This document shows, piece by piece, positions 17,447 to 27,700 of a DNA stretch of 64,000 nucleotides. Origin of the DNA: Paracoccus xiamenensis (GTDB lineage: Bacteria > Pseudomonadota > Alphaproteobacteria > Rhodobacterales > Rhodobacteraceae); contig NZ_JAAOHY010000002.1 of NCBI RefSeq assembly GCF_011308835.1, positions 62,001 through 126,000 on the forward strand, given 5' to 3'. Under the pieces are notes generated by a model, which searched no databases, had not been told where the DNA came from, and was given only the letters and a program-made list of their open reading frames with translations. Every line of letters begins with the position of its first letter. Position 1 is the first letter of the stretch. The translations under genes and the position numbers were made by a program.

Positions 17447-19491
17447 TGAGTGACAATAACAGCTTCCGCCCGGCCAGCCCGGCCAGACGTACTGCCACGC
17501 GCGCCGCTCAAGCAGGATTTTCACTGATCTGGCTGGTGCCGATCCTGGCGCTTGCGGTGACACTGGGCCTGACCTGGAACGCCTATTCAACTCGCGGAGA
17601 GCTGATCTCGGTCGAGTTCAAGGACGCAACCGGCATTACCCCCGGTGAGACAACGCTGAAGTTCCGAGAGATCACCGTGGGCGAGGTCGAAGCCGTCCGC
17701 TTCACCGAAGACCTGCGCAACGTTCTGGTCGAGATCCGGGTCGACAAGGACGTGATGCCCTATATCGACGCCGACGCCGAGTTCTGGATCGTCCGGCCGA
17801 CAGTCTCTGCACAGGGGATTTCGCGCCTTGATACGGTGCTGTCGGGCGTCTTCATCGAAGGCTTCTGGGATTCCGAACGCGGCCCAAGGACCACGCAGTT
17901 CGTCGGCCTCGACAAGCCGACGCTGACACGCCTGGCGGGCGAGGGCACCCTGGTCACGCTGTCCTCTCCGGGCGCAAAGGGTCTGGCGGAGGGCGCGCCC
18001 ATTACCTTCCGCGGGCTGGAGGTCGGCCGGATGCAGAACCTGCGGCTGTCGGAAACCGACGAATCTGTCCTGGCCGATGTCTTCATCGAGGCCCCGCATG
18101 ACCAGCGACTGACCACCACCTCGGTCTTCTGGGACACGTCCGGCTTTTCGGTCTCGCTGGGGGCCAAAGGGCTGAGCTTGAATGTCGATTCGCTGTCAAA
18201 ACTGGTGCAGGGCGGTGTGGCTTTCACCACCATGACAACCGGCGGCGACAAGGTGGAATCCGGGCACATCTACCGGCTGCAACCGGACGAGGAGACGGCC
18301 CGGACCAGCCTGTTCGGTTCGGCCGCCGAGGACGTGCGTCTGACGATGTTGGTGGACAACGACATTTCCGGGCTGGCCACCGATGCCGATGTGATGTTCG
18401 AGGGGCTGGTCGTCGGCCGCGTGACCGAACTTGGCGTCGATGTGGACGAAAACCGCCCCGAGGATGAACAGGTCCAGCAACGCGTGACCTTCGTCGTCGC
18501 ACCGGGCCGGCTGGGGCTGCAACAGGGTGCAAGCCATGACGACGCGCTTCGCTTCTTGCAGGACCGCGTGGCCAAGGGGCTGCGGGCGCAGGTCGCCTCG
18601 GCAGGGTTTCTGGGCACCACGCTGGCGATCCAGCTGGTCGAAGAACCGCTGATGCCGCCGGCCACGCTGGACATCAACCAGCAACCCTATCCGATCATGC
18701 CCTCGATTCCGCCCGATATTTCAGATCTTGGCGGGTCGGCAGAGGGGCTGATGCAGCGGATCGGTAGCCTGAACATCGAAGAATTGCTGCAATCGGCAAC
18801 CAATGCGCTTGACGCGATCACCAACGTCGCCGCGTCGCCCGATACTCAGGCGGTGCCCAAGGCACTGCGCGAAACGCTGGACGAAGCCCGCAGCGCCGCC
18901 GCCGACGTCAAGGCCATGACCGCCGAGCTGCGCGAAGCGAATGCCGCCGCCAACCTGTCGCGCCTGCTGGACGAGGCCGCATCGGCCGCCGAGGCGGTCA
19001 AGCTGGCCGCAGCCGACGTGCCGGCCATGGTCGAGGAAATCGACGCCACCGCCGCCAAAGTGGGCGAGATAGGCTTTGCCGAGATCTCGGCCGAGGCCGA
19101 GGGGATCCTTGCCGACCTGCGCGCCATGCTGGGCAGCGAGGACGCCGAACAGCTGCCGCGCAACCTGTCCGACACGCTGGAGGCGGCTTCGGGCCTGCTG
19201 AACGATTTGCGCGACGGCAATGCTGCGGGCAGCCTGAACGACGCCCTGGGTTCGGCCAAGATTGCCGCCGACGAGGTGGCAGTCGCCGCCCAGTCCTTGC
19301 CCGAGCTTTCGGCGCGCTTCCAGCGTCTGGCCGCGCGGGCCGAGGCCACCGTTGCCAGCTATGGCGACACGGGCGCCGTCAACCGCGAGGCGCGGGCGAT
19401 GATTAACGAACTCAGCCGCGCCGCCGCCGCATTCGGGTCGCTGGCGCGGACCATCGAACGCAACCCTCGGGCCTTCATTCTGGGACGATAG
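17446..19491 (+). CDS. pqiB: MCE-family intermembrane lipid transport protein PqiB
   Basis: A 681-residue MCE protein. One N-terminal membrane anchor (about residues 23-43, AGFSLIWLVPILALAVTLGL) precedes three MCE/MlaD domains starting near residues 45, 165 and 290; repeat landmarks are FREITVGEVEAV, FRGLEVGRMQ and FEGLVVGRVTE. From about residue 430 on it is Ala-rich, heptad-like and probably coiled-coil. In E. coli, PqiB hexamers form a periplasm-spanning tube for phospholipid movement. The third-domain and coil layout fits that design. It is translationally coupled to the second pqiA gene and followed four bases later by pqiC. Confidence 0.93.
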   Translation: MSDNNSFRPASPARRTATRAAQAGFSLIWLVPILALAVTLGLTWNAYSTRGELISVEFKDATGITPGETTLKFREITVGEVEAVRFTEDLRNVLVEIRVDKDVMPYIDADAEFWIVRPTVSAQGISRLDTVLSGVFIEGFWDSERGPRTTQFVGLDKPTLTRLAGEGTLVTLSSPGAKGLAEGAPITFRGLEVGRMQNLRLSETDESVLADVFIEAPHDQRLTTTSVFWDTSGFSVSLGAKGLSLNVDSLSKLVQGGVAFTTMTTGGDKVESGHIYRLQPDEETARTSLFGSAAEDVRLTMLVDNDISGLATDADVMFEGLVVGRVTELGVDVDENRPEDEQVQQRVTFVVAPGRLGLQQGASHDDALRFLQDRVAKGLRAQVASAGFLGTTLAIQLVEEPLMPPATLDINQQPYPIMPSIPPDISDLGGSAEGLMQRIGSLNIEELLQSATNALDAITNVAASPDTQAVPKALRETLDEARSAAADVKAMTAELREANAAANLSRLLDEAASAAEAVKLAAADVPAMVEEIDATAAKVGEIGFAEISAEAEGILADLRAMLGSEDAEQLPRNLSDTLEAASGLLNDLRDGNAAGSLNDALGSAKIAADEVAVAAQSLPELSARFQRLAARAEATVASYGDTGAVNREARAMINELSRAAAAFGSLARTIERNPRAFILGR

Positions 19492-19495
19492 TGAC

Positions 19496-20137
19496 ATGAA
19501 CCGTTTCGCCTTCTGCCTTGCCCTGACGACAACCGCACTGGCTCTTGCCGCCTGTGGGAACGGTACCGGCACCGCCCGATACATCATCGACCCGCCCTCA
19601 TCGCCGCAGATCACCGGCGACCAGCTTGGCGCGACCGAGCTGAAGACCGTTTCCCTGCCCGATTATGCGGCGGCCGATGCGATCGCGTGGCAGGATCCCG
19701 ACGGATCCGTGCGCGCCAGCACCAAGGTGATCTGGGCCGACAAGCCCGAACGCGCCTTCACGGAAACGCTGGCGCGGACAATCTCGGAAATGTCGGGCGC
19801 ATCGGTCATTTCCGAGCCCTGGCCGCTGGCCTCGCCGCCGCAGCACAAGCTGGATGTACGGGTGGAAAAGGCGCTGGCGTCCAACGATGGCTATTATCGG
19901 CTGAAGGGTCGTTATTTTCTGTCCACCGAGGGCAGCGGCACCGGCAACCACCACACCCGCAGCTTCGATATTGCCGTGCCGGTCGACCCCGAAAACCCGG
20001 CCGCAGTGTCGCAGGCGGCCGCGCAGGCGATCACGATGCTGGCCCAGCAGATCGCCTCGCTGGGTGGCGCGGGCACCACCATCGTCGCCACACGGCCGGG
20101 CAACGATCCCTATGCCGGGCTGCCGCCGCTGTTCTAG
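19496..20137 (+). CDS. pqiC: PqiC-like outer-membrane lipoprotein (ABC-transport auxiliary family)
   Basis: A 213-residue lipoprotein. The signal peptide ends in a clear lipobox (LALAACGNG, lipidated Cys about residue 19). The body matches the PqiC/YmbA-type auxiliary component family, with TARYIIDPP near the mature N-terminus and KVIWADKPERAFTETL near residue 80. PqiC anchors the PqiB tube to the outer membrane. The residue after the lipidated Cys is Gly rather than Asp, consistent with transport to the outer membrane. It starts four bases after pqiB and ends three bases from the convergent cysQ-like gene. Confidence 0.9.
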   Translation: MNRFAFCLALTTTALALAACGNGTGTARYIIDPPSSPQITGDQLGATELKTVSLPDYAAADAIAWQDPDGSVRASTKVIWADKPERAFTETLARTISEMSGASVISEPWPLASPPQHKLDVRVEKALASNDGYYRLKGRYFLSTEGSGTGNHHTRSFDIAVPVDPENPAAVSQAAAQAITMLAQQIASLGGAGTTIVATRPGNDPYAGLPPLF

Positions 20138-20140
20138 GCG

Positions 20141-20929
20141 TCAGATCCGGGGCAATCGCGCCAGCCGGTCGACCAATTGGCGGTGCAGCGCCGGGCCGGC
20201 GATCACCAGCCCGTCGACCCGCGCCTGCGCCGAGTTGAAGCGCATCGCAGCGCCGTGCATGTCGGTGACGGCACCGCCCGCGCGTTCAGCGATCAGGCTG
20301 CCGGCGGCAATGTCCCATTCCCATGCGGCGCGCAGGGACAGGGTGGCGTCAAAGCGGCCCTCGGCCACCAGACATAGCCGCCAGGCCAGCGAAGGCCGGA
20401 AATGGCGGCGGAATTGCGGCGGCTGACCGTCCTTCCAATAACCGGGTTCCAATACAGACCGGGATGTCAGCACATCCGCCTCGGGCAGGGTGGCGCCGCT
20501 GACATGGATGGGTTCGCCGTTCAGCGTCGCCGGGCCGTCGGCCGTGGCGGCATAGGTCAGACCCATCACCGGCAGGTGGACGACGGCGGCAACGATGCGG
20601 TCGCCCTCGGCCACGGCCAGCGAATGGGAAAACCCCTCCTGCCCGTCGATGAAGGCGCGGGTGCCGTCGATCGGGTCGATGATGAAACAATGCGCGGCGT
20701 CCAGCCGGGCCGGGTTGTCGGGACTTTCCTCGGACAGCCAGCCGTAATCGGGCCGCGCGCCCAGCAAGCGCTGGATCAGGAAGTCATTGACGGCCAGATC
20801 GGCCTCGGTCACCGGGCCGGCGCCGTGGTCCTTTTCCCAGATCTCCGGCTCTTGCCGCCAATAACGGCGGGCGATCTGCCCGGCGTCCTCGGCGGCGCGG
20901 ATCAGCAGGTCCAGATCAGGCCCCGGCAA
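20141..20929 (-). CDS. cysQ: Inositol-monophosphatase-family phosphatase, CysQ-like (3'(2'),5'-bisphosphate nucleotidase)
   Basis: A 262-residue Mg-dependent phosphatase of the IMPase superfamily. Metal-site motifs are visible: SEES near residue 70, DPIDGTRAFIDG near residue 87, and WEWDIAAGSLI near 208. CysQ removes adenosine 3',5'-bisphosphate formed in sulfate assimilation; an inositol or histidinol phosphatase role cannot be excluded from sequence alone. The start is an unusual TTG at 20929, and the gene overlaps the end of pmbA by 14 bases. No cysteine-biosynthesis genes are adjacent. Confidence 0.83.
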   Translation of the reverse strand: MPGPDLDLLIRAAEDAGQIARRYWRQEPEIWEKDHGAGPVTEADLAVNDFLIQRLLGARPDYGWLSEESPDNPARLDAAHCFIIDPIDGTRAFIDGQEGFSHSLAVAEGDRIVAAVVHLPVMGLTYAATADGPATLNGEPIHVSGATLPEADVLTSRSVLEPGYWKDGQPPQFRRHFRPSLAWRLCLVAEGRFDATLSLRAAWEWDIAAGSLIAERAGGAVTDMHGAAMRFNSAQARVDGLVIAGPALHRQLVDRLARLPRI

Positions 20930-22253
20930 CGGTCATCCCCTCGATCAGCAGGCTGGGCACGCGGATATTGCGCCAGTCGCGCGCGTCATTCGCCGGGGTC
21001 AGGCGCATCAGCATCTCGCGCAGGTTGCCGGCGATGGTGCATTCGTTGACGGGATGGCTGATCTTGCCGCCCTCGACCCAGAAACCCGAGGCGCCGCGCG
21101 AATAATCCCCGGTGGTCGGGTTGATCGACGCCCCCAGAAGCGAGGTCACCACCAGCCCTCGCCCCATCTGGCCGATCAGGTCATCGCGGCTGTGGGTGCC
21201 CTCGGTCATCACGATATTCGACACACCGGGCGAAGGCGACGAACCCAGCCCCCGAACCGCGCTGGCGGTGCTGTCCAGCCCCAGCTTGCGCGCGGTCGCG
21301 AGGTCCAGAAACCAGCCGCGCAGGATGCCATCGGCGACGATATCGCGCGGCTGGGTCGCCAGCCCTTCGCCGTCGAACACACGAGAGGCCGACATGCGCG
21401 GCAAATGCGGGTTTTCGTGCAGTGTGATGCCGTCGGGCAGCACCTGCATATCCATCGCGTCGCGCAACCAGCTGGAGCCGCGGACGATGGCGCTGCCATT
21501 CACCGCCGCCAGCAGATGCCCGATCAACCCCGAGGATATGCGTTCATCGTAAAGGATCGGGAAGGCCCCGGTCGGCGGCTTGACCGCGCCCGCCCGCGCC
21601 ACCGCGCGTTCGCCGGCCAGCAGGCCGATTTCTTCGGGCGTGGGCATGTCGCTGGCCCAGATCCGGCCCTCGCCGGCATGGTCCCGTTCCATCCGCAGCC
21701 CGGTCCCGCTGATCGCCGTGCAGCTAAGCCCGTGCTGGCTGCGCCGATGCCCGCCTTCGAACCCGTTGCTCAGCGCCAGCCAGCTTTCGCGCTCGGAATA
21801 ACTGGCGCTGGCACCCTCGACGGTGCTGATGCCGGCAACCGACAGCGCCGCCGCCTCGGCCGCCATGGCGCGGTCTTCCAGCGTCTGGGGGTCAGGCTCG
21901 GCACCCGGATCGAACAGTTCCAGCGCGGACGCGTCGCGGTCGCGCGCAAGCTGGTCAGGATCAGCCAACCCAAGGCTGTCATCGACCGGCGCGCTGCGCG
22001 CCATCGCCACCGCCCGGCGGGCCATGGTCTGAATGGTTTCGAGGCTGTGGTCGGCGCCTGAGACATTCGCCTGCCGGCCGCCGATCAACACCCGCAACCC
22101 GATCTCGATCCCCTCGGCGCGTTCGGCATGTTCCAGCCGCCCGCCGCGCACGTCTATGCCAGTGGCCGAAGCGCGAAGGGCCAGGGCCTCGGCCTCGTCA
22201 GCGCCGGCATCGCGCGCGGCCTGCAGCATCGCATGGGTCAGGGATTTCAGCAT
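20916..22253 (-). CDS. pmbA: TldD/PmbA-family metalloprotease subunit
   Basis: A 445-residue PmbA (TldE) protein. The N-terminus carries ADEAEALALRASATGIDVRGG, the middle LPDGITLHENPHLPRMSAS near residue 270, and the C-terminus SPGVSNIVMTEGTHSRDDLI and GASGFWVEGGKISHPVNE. These are the normal TldE landmarks. TldE pairs with TldD, which carries the zinc site, to degrade unfolded peptides and process microcin or PQQ-type precursors. tldD is not in the window, which is common. The gene overlaps the cysQ-like gene by 14 bases, so the two are probably co-transcribed. Confidence 0.93.
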   Translation of the reverse strand: MLKSLTHAMLQAARDAGADEAEALALRASATGIDVRGGRLEHAERAEGIEIGLRVLIGGRQANVSGADHSLETIQTMARRAVAMARSAPVDDSLGLADPDQLARDRDASALELFDPGAEPDPQTLEDRAMAAEAAALSVAGISTVEGASASYSERESWLALSNGFEGGHRRSQHGLSCTAISGTGLRMERDHAGEGRIWASDMPTPEEIGLLAGERAVARAGAVKPPTGAFPILYDERISSGLIGHLLAAVNGSAIVRGSSWLRDAMDMQVLPDGITLHENPHLPRMSASRVFDGEGLATQPRDIVADGILRGWFLDLATARKLGLDSTASAVRGLGSSPSPGVSNIVMTEGTHSRDDLIGQMGRGLVVTSLLGASINPTTGDYSRGASGFWVEGGKISHPVNECTIAGNLREMLMRLTPANDARDWRNIRVPSLLIEGMTVAGA

Positions 22254-22303
22254 GGCGGTCCTTGCGAAAAGGGGCCGCTTCGCATGCTGGCCCTGAATGA
22301 ATA

Positions 22304-22332
22304 CGGGCCGCCACGACGATGCGGGCGGCCCG
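22304..22332 (-). terminator. Hairpin after the DUF2125 gene
   Basis: CGGGCCGCC and GGCGGCCCG form a perfect 9-bp stem around an 11-base loop, about 25-50 bases downstream of the DUF2125 stop. The run after it on the minus strand is only moderately T-rich (TATTCATT), so it is a weak or Rho-assisted terminator candidate. Confidence 0.5.
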
Positions 22333-22355
22333 GTCGTGTCGATCTGAGGATCGTT

Positions 22356-24107
22356 TTACTTCACCTGCTGGCCATTGGCAAAGATCTGGCCTTGCTCATT
22401 GAACTCCAGTTCGGTGGTCAGAACCTCGGGGTTCTGCGCGTCCGGCTTGCTGAACATTTGCAGCATCATCTTGACACCCATCATCTGTTCAGCCGGGACC
22501 AGACCGGCCGCGCCCAGCTTGTCCAGCAGCGCGTTGACGCCCTCGAACCGGCCCGAGATGGTGCCGACCGGTGTTTCCATGTCGCCCTGTTCCGGCGCGG
22601 CCAGCTTGCCGGTCACCTCGGCCTTGGCACCCATAAGATCCAGCGCCACCTTGTTGATGGTCAGGTCGCGCAAATCAGCTGGCGGCGCCATCATTTCTTC
22701 CATGAGGGCGTTGCGCTCCTCCTCGGACAGGTTCGGGTCTTCCAGCTTCTCGGCCGTATCCAGCGAGGCGGTGTCGAAGAAGTCGCGCAGCACTTTGACC
22801 GAGCCGGCAAGATCCAGGTCGAGGCTGGCCGGGTCACGCGGCAGCGCGCCCTGCGGATCGAACAGCCCCCACACGCCGTCGGTCAGCGTCACATCGTCCA
22901 GCTTGTAGGTCACCGCGAAATCCTGCGCCTGCTCGGCCATGGCAATCGGGAAGTCGACGTTGAAGCTGGCACTGCCGACACCATAGCCGACCGGAACCGG
23001 CAGATCCGGGATGGTCATTTCGGCATTGGTTGCACCCCCGGTCCCGGCATAGCTGATGCGGGACTGGTCCATGGCAAAGGTCACCGCGCTTTCGGCGCCA
23101 TCGAATTTCATCGTCACCGGGCGGGTCTGGCCCTCTTCGTCCTTGGTGACCATGTCCAGGTTGCCGGTCACGCTTGCGATCTTCAGATCGCCCTTGACCG
23201 TCATGCCGGCCTTCAGCATCTCGGTCAGGTTATCAGAACCCACAGAATAACCGGCCGGCGTCCCGGTATCGCTGTTGATGCCAACGCCGTTCAGCACAAA
23301 CTGGCCCTTGCCGGATTCACCGTCATCGCCGGTGATATCGAGGTTAAAGGTGATGCTGTCGGTGGTGGCCGATTGCACGATCTTCTGCGCGTCGGTCCCT
23401 TCAATTCGATCGCTGCCCTTCAGGTTGGCGAAGGCGATCGTTGCCGGGTTTTCGATGATCTTGCCGTCGTCCAGTTCGATCTGGGCCACGGTCACGTCCA
23501 GCTTCGGCAGCAGATAGTCATAGACCATGGCGTCGCCGTCCTCGCGGATGGTGATGTCCTCATCCGCGATCTGGGCGTTGAGGGTGATCTTGCGCGGCTC
23601 GGCGCTATCATGCGCGGCCATGGCGGCCTCAGCATCCGCAGCCGCATCCGCAGCGTCGGCCATTGCCTCGTCGGCTGCGGCGGCATCACCTTCGGTCGCC
23701 GCATCGGCAGCATCGGCCGCCTGCCCGGCGGCTTCGGCGGCGCTGTCTGCTGCATCTGCCGGGGCCTCCATGGCGGCTTCTTCGGCCGGGTCGGTTTCGG
23801 GCAATTCCACCGTCACCGTCAGCTCATCCGCCATATCCATGCGCACAGCGCCGTCACCGGTCGCGGTAAAGACGACATCGCCCATATCGACACGGGTTTC
23901 GGCGCCTTCGGCCTGCTGGTGCAGCACCAGATCGTTCACGGTCAGTGTATCGCCGGCCTCATCGACGCTGGCGGTTTCGACCGTCAGCCCATAGCGGTCG
24001 TAATAGGCGTTCAGGTTTTCCCAGACCGATTTCGGCGTAACTTCCGCCAGCGCGGGCGTCGCGGCGAGGATCATGCCAATGGCGGTGGCGGAGGTCAGTC
24101 TTTTCAT
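22356..24107 (-). CDS. DUF2125 domain periplasmic protein with Ala-rich insert
   Basis: A 583-residue exported protein from the ATG at 24107. An upstream in-frame extension to 24218 lacks family character, and a signal peptide begins exactly at MKRLTSATAIGM with cleavage near ALA-EV (residue 21). It matches DUF2125, an alphaproteobacterial family of unknown function. Beta-rich segments alternate along the chain. Residues 107-170 are a low-complexity run almost entirely of Ala, Asp and Glu, with repeated AADAAD-like units, interrupting the folded domain after VELPET. It is flanked by hairpins on both sides and looks monocistronic. An AAGGTGAT ribosome site precedes the start. Confidence 0.82.
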   Translation of the reverse strand: MKRLTSATAIGMILAATPALAEVTPKSVWENLNAYYDRYGLTVETASVDEAGDTLTVNDLVLHQQAEGAETRVDMGDVVFTATGDGAVRMDMADELTVTVELPETDPAEEAAMEAPADAADSAAEAAGQAADAADAATEGDAAAADEAMADAADAAADAEAAMAAHDSAEPRKITLNAQIADEDITIREDGDAMVYDYLLPKLDVTVAQIELDDGKIIENPATIAFANLKGSDRIEGTDAQKIVQSATTDSITFNLDITGDDGESGKGQFVLNGVGINSDTGTPAGYSVGSDNLTEMLKAGMTVKGDLKIASVTGNLDMVTKDEEGQTRPVTMKFDGAESAVTFAMDQSRISYAGTGGATNAEMTIPDLPVPVGYGVGSASFNVDFPIAMAEQAQDFAVTYKLDDVTLTDGVWGLFDPQGALPRDPASLDLDLAGSVKVLRDFFDTASLDTAEKLEDPNLSEEERNALMEEMMAPPADLRDLTINKVALDLMGAKAEVTGKLAAPEQGDMETPVGTISGRFEGVNALLDKLGAAGLVPAEQMMGVKMMLQMFSKPDAQNPEVLTTELEFNEQGQIFANGQQVK

Positions 24108-24300
24108 AAATATCACCTTGTGCACGGTATCAGAACGTGAGGGCCTGATCGCTAACGCGCGAGATCGTAATGCGGTGCCGAAACTTCGTCCAGAAATGTA
24201 ATGAGGGTTTACACTCACGGCCGGGAAGTTTTACGTGATCGGCCGCAAGGGCCTGATCAGGCGCCTTTTTTGCGCGCGCCAACGGATTGCTGCAAACACG

Positions 24301-24333
24301 AAAAAACCCGCCGCTGGGATGCGGCGGGTTTTT
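24301..24333 (-). terminator. Rho-independent terminator of the DUF2853 gene
   Basis: CCCGCCGC and GCGGCGGG form an 8-bp stem with a six-base loop. Six A precede it and five T follow it, so it has a proper U-run in either direction. It lies 20 bases after the DUF2853 stop on the minus strand. Confidence 0.85.
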
Positions 24334-24353
24334 ATGCGGCAAAACATCAACCG

Positions 24354-24695
24354 TCAGGCGTAGACGGCTTCCTTGCCGAAATGCTTGGTCAGCATGTAAT
24401 AGACGACCGCCCGGTATTTGTTGCGATTGGCGCTGCCATAATCGGCCATGACCTTGCCAATCGCCTCGTGCAGGGCCGGCCCATCCGGCAGGCCCAACTT
24501 CTTCATCAGGAAGTTGTTCTTGACCCGGTCCAGTTCAGCCGCATCGCTGCCTGCGACGGTTTCGCTATCGGCATTATAGATCGACGGGCCGCAGCCGATC
24601 ACCACCTTGGTCAGCAGATCCATGTCGGCGGCGACACCCAGCTTGTCCTTCATGTCGGCGGCGTATTTCGCGATCAGATCGTCACGCTTGCTCAT
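24354..24695 (-). CDS. DUF2853 family protein
   Basis: A 113-residue soluble, helical protein matching DUF2853, a family of unknown function found mainly in alphaproteobacteria. The N-terminus MSKRDDLIAKYAADMKDKLG, the central VIGCGPSIYNADSETVAG and the C-terminal RAVVYYMLTKHFGKE agree with the family over its entire length. It has no signal peptide or membrane segment. It ends in a clear intrinsic terminator and is separated from tamB by 101 bases, so it is probably transcribed alone. Confidence 0.88.
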   Translation of the reverse strand: MSKRDDLIAKYAADMKDKLGVAADMDLLTKVVIGCGPSIYNADSETVAGSDAAELDRVKNNFLMKKLGLPDGPALHEAIGKVMADYGSANRNKYRAVVYYMLTKHFGKEAVYA

Positions 24696-24796
24696 TCATC
24701 GTCTCCCTGCGGTTCCGCGACTGATCTTCGTCAATCGCCCCCGCAGCCTAGAGGCGTGGAATCCATCCGTAAAGTTCTGCGATCGTCACAGCCGGC

Positions 24797-27700
24797 TCAA
24801 TAGTCCTTTTCGAACACCACGCCAAAGCTGGTCTCGCCGTCGCTCGCGACAGAACCGCGCGCCGTCATCGCCTTCGTCACGTCGAGATTGAGGTTGATCT
24901 GGGTCTGGCCTTCGTCGTCCAGCTCGACATCGGTATAGACGTTGCGCGTCAGGTATTTTCCGGCGCGCACGGCAACACTGCCGTCGTCGTCAATGGTCAT
25001 GTCCAGATCGTCAAGGCCGGTCGCCTCGCGGATATTGCCGATCACGCCGATACCGCCCCGCCCGGCAAGCACCGCAAGCGCATTGGCAAGCTGGGCTGCC
25101 TGAAGCGGGCTGATCTGGTCCAACCCGCGCCCGAACAGCAGATAGGACAGCACCTCTTCCTCGGGCAGTTCGGGGTCGGATTCGAACGTGATGTCCGGTT
25201 CGCGCAGGTCGCCGTCGATGATGATGCGGATGGTGATGTCGTCTTCGGTATGGATGGCGACCAGTCGCAGCACCGGCACCAGACTGCCCTGCAACTCGAT
25301 CAGGCCCTCGAACAGGTCGAAACGCTTGCCCAGCAGGTCGACCCGGCCACGGATCAGCGAGAGGTGCCCGATCGGGATGGGCGCGCGCGCGTTGCCGGTC
25401 AGGCGCATGTCGCCGCCCAGTTCGGCATCGACACCACGGCCGCGCACGAAGATCTGGTTCGGGGCGTTGATCGTCAGATCAAAGCGTGCCGGATTGGCGG
25501 GAGGTGTGGCCGCAGGTCCGGCCAGCCCGGCGGCCTGTGCGGCGGCGCTGCCATAAGGCTCCAACCCAGCGCGCGCGCGGGTGGCGGCGGCGCGCCAGTC
25601 ATCGCCGACATGGATGATGTCGGGGATCGCCTTCGCCCCGCCCAGCCCGGTCGAGGGGATGCGGAATTCGGCCTCGATGATGTTGATGGTGCCGCTGACC
25701 AGCGGCCCGTCCGCAGCCCGCCCGCTGATCGAGACGGTGCCGTCGGCGGTCAGTTCATACAGGGACGGGTCGCGCAGCACGGCGCGATTCAGCCGCGCCG
25801 TCAGGTCCAGAACCGGACTGCCGCTGCGCAGGTCGATGCTGCCATCCACCGCAACAGAGCCGCCGCTGCCGACATTGCCGTCGATATCCACCCCGATTGC
25901 GCCACGGTCAAGCTGCGCGGCAAGGTTCAGATCCTCGACCGTCAGGCCCAGCCGTGGCTCTGCCAGACGGGCATCGCGAACGTTCAACGTGCCGCTGATC
26001 GCCTCCAGCCCCGGCGTGCCTTGCATGCGCAGGTCGAAATCCACCGGCCCCTCGATGCTGCGGGTGCGCAGCAGCGGATTGGCCACGGCGGCATCGCTGA
26101 CGCCTGACAGGCGCAGATCGGTCGCCTCGCCCGCCAGCGTACCCGACACCTGCGCGCGGGTGCCGCCGGGCGCGGTGATGGCAATGTCCAGATCGTTGCG
26201 GCCCTCAGCCTGCCGCAAGGTGCCGGTTGCCTGGGCGGGACCGTCAAGGCCCGGCACCAGCACCCCCAGATCCGCCAGCCGGGCGTCGATGTTCAGCGCC
26301 TCGGCAGGGTTGCCGTCGGCCAGAACCTGCACCTGCGGGTTACGAGCGTCCAGCCGTTCCAGCACGATACCCTGCGGGCCCTGCACGGCGGCAAGCTGGA
26401 AACGGGTCTGCCCGCCCAGCAACCCGTCAACGCGGGGATTGCCAATACCAAGCCCGTTGGCGCTGCCTTCGGCGGTGATGCGGCGCTGTCCGTCGGGCAG
26501 GTCGACCACCTGCGCCGCGCCGTTCAGGCTGCCTTGCAGGTTGTCGGTGACAAAGCCGAGACTGGCCGCCTCCAGCTCGGCGCGCAGATCGGTCTGCCCG
26601 GCGCCGTAAGTGCCCGAGGCGGTGGCCGTGATCTGCCCGTTCTCGGCGCGCGCTTCCTCCAGCCGGATCAGCGCGCCGGCACGGGTGCCACGGGCAACGA
26701 AAGTCGTGTCGCCGCGCAGCGCACTGTTCAGCTGCGCCGAGCCAGCCGAGATATTCGTGCCGGTGCCGGTCACGTCGAAATGCGTCAACCCGCCCTGATC
26801 GCGCAGCTTGACCGCGGCCTGAACCGCGCCGCCATAGCCTTCGCCAAGGAAAGCAAGGTCGCGACTGATCGCCTGCGCGTCGAAATTCGTCTGCCCGCCG
26901 CCGATGACACCCTGACCGTCAACCTGCACCTGCGGGTTTTCGGCCTGCATCCGGGTAATGGTGAAGCGGCCGCCATCCTGTACCGCCTGCACCGCCAGCC
27001 GGGTTTCGCCCGCCAGCGCCGCGTCGGCCTGCGCATTGCCGACCTGAAGCCCTTGCGCGGTGCCGGTTACATCAAAGCTGCGGCCCTCGGCCCCATCGGC
27101 GATATTGACCTGCGCATCCAGCGCCCCGCCAAAGCCGCGCCCCAGAAAGCCCAGATCGCCCGCGCGCAGGGTCGCTTCCAGATCGGTCTGCCCGGTCCCC
27201 AATACGCCAGAGGCATTCGCCGCCAGTTGCGGATGGTCGATCTGCGCCTGCTCGATGGTGATCAGCTCGCCCTTCTGGCTGCCCCGCGCCTGAATCCGTG
27301 CCTCACCCTGCAAGGCGCGGTCTGCGCCGGCCTGATTCAGGGCCAGATCGGTCGCGGTGCCGGTCAGGGTGAAATTGCGCCCGCCCTGCCCGTCATCGGT
27401 CAGCGTGGCATCGGCATTCATCGCGCCAGAGGCACCCAGCCCGAAATCGGCCAGATCGCCCAGCCGCAATTCGGCCCGCGCATCTGTCCCGGTGGGCGCG
27501 ATCACGCCAGAGGCGCGGATCTGGTTCTGCTCGGACAGAAGATCTGCCTTTTCAATCGTATAGGTACCGTCGCGTTCCACCGCCGAGATGTCGATCTGGC
27601 TGCGACCATTCTCGCCCTGAAGCCCGACCTGCCCCAGCGCAAGGTTGTCACCTTCGCCGGTCACGGTCAGGCGGCGCGAACCATCGCCAGTATCGGCAAA

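Noticed and set aside
22128..24140. 670-codon plus-strand open frame opposite pmbA and the DUF2125 gene
   Set aside because: It is antisense to both, and its composition (His/Arg/Gly/Gln-rich) is typical of shadow frames.
24248..24271. Palindrome GCCTGATCAGGC followed by a T-run, as a plus-strand terminator
   Set aside because: No plus-strand gene lies upstream to be terminated, and the stem is only about four base pairs once a loop is allowed. Its AGGGCCTGATC part also recurs at 24140, which looks fortuitous.
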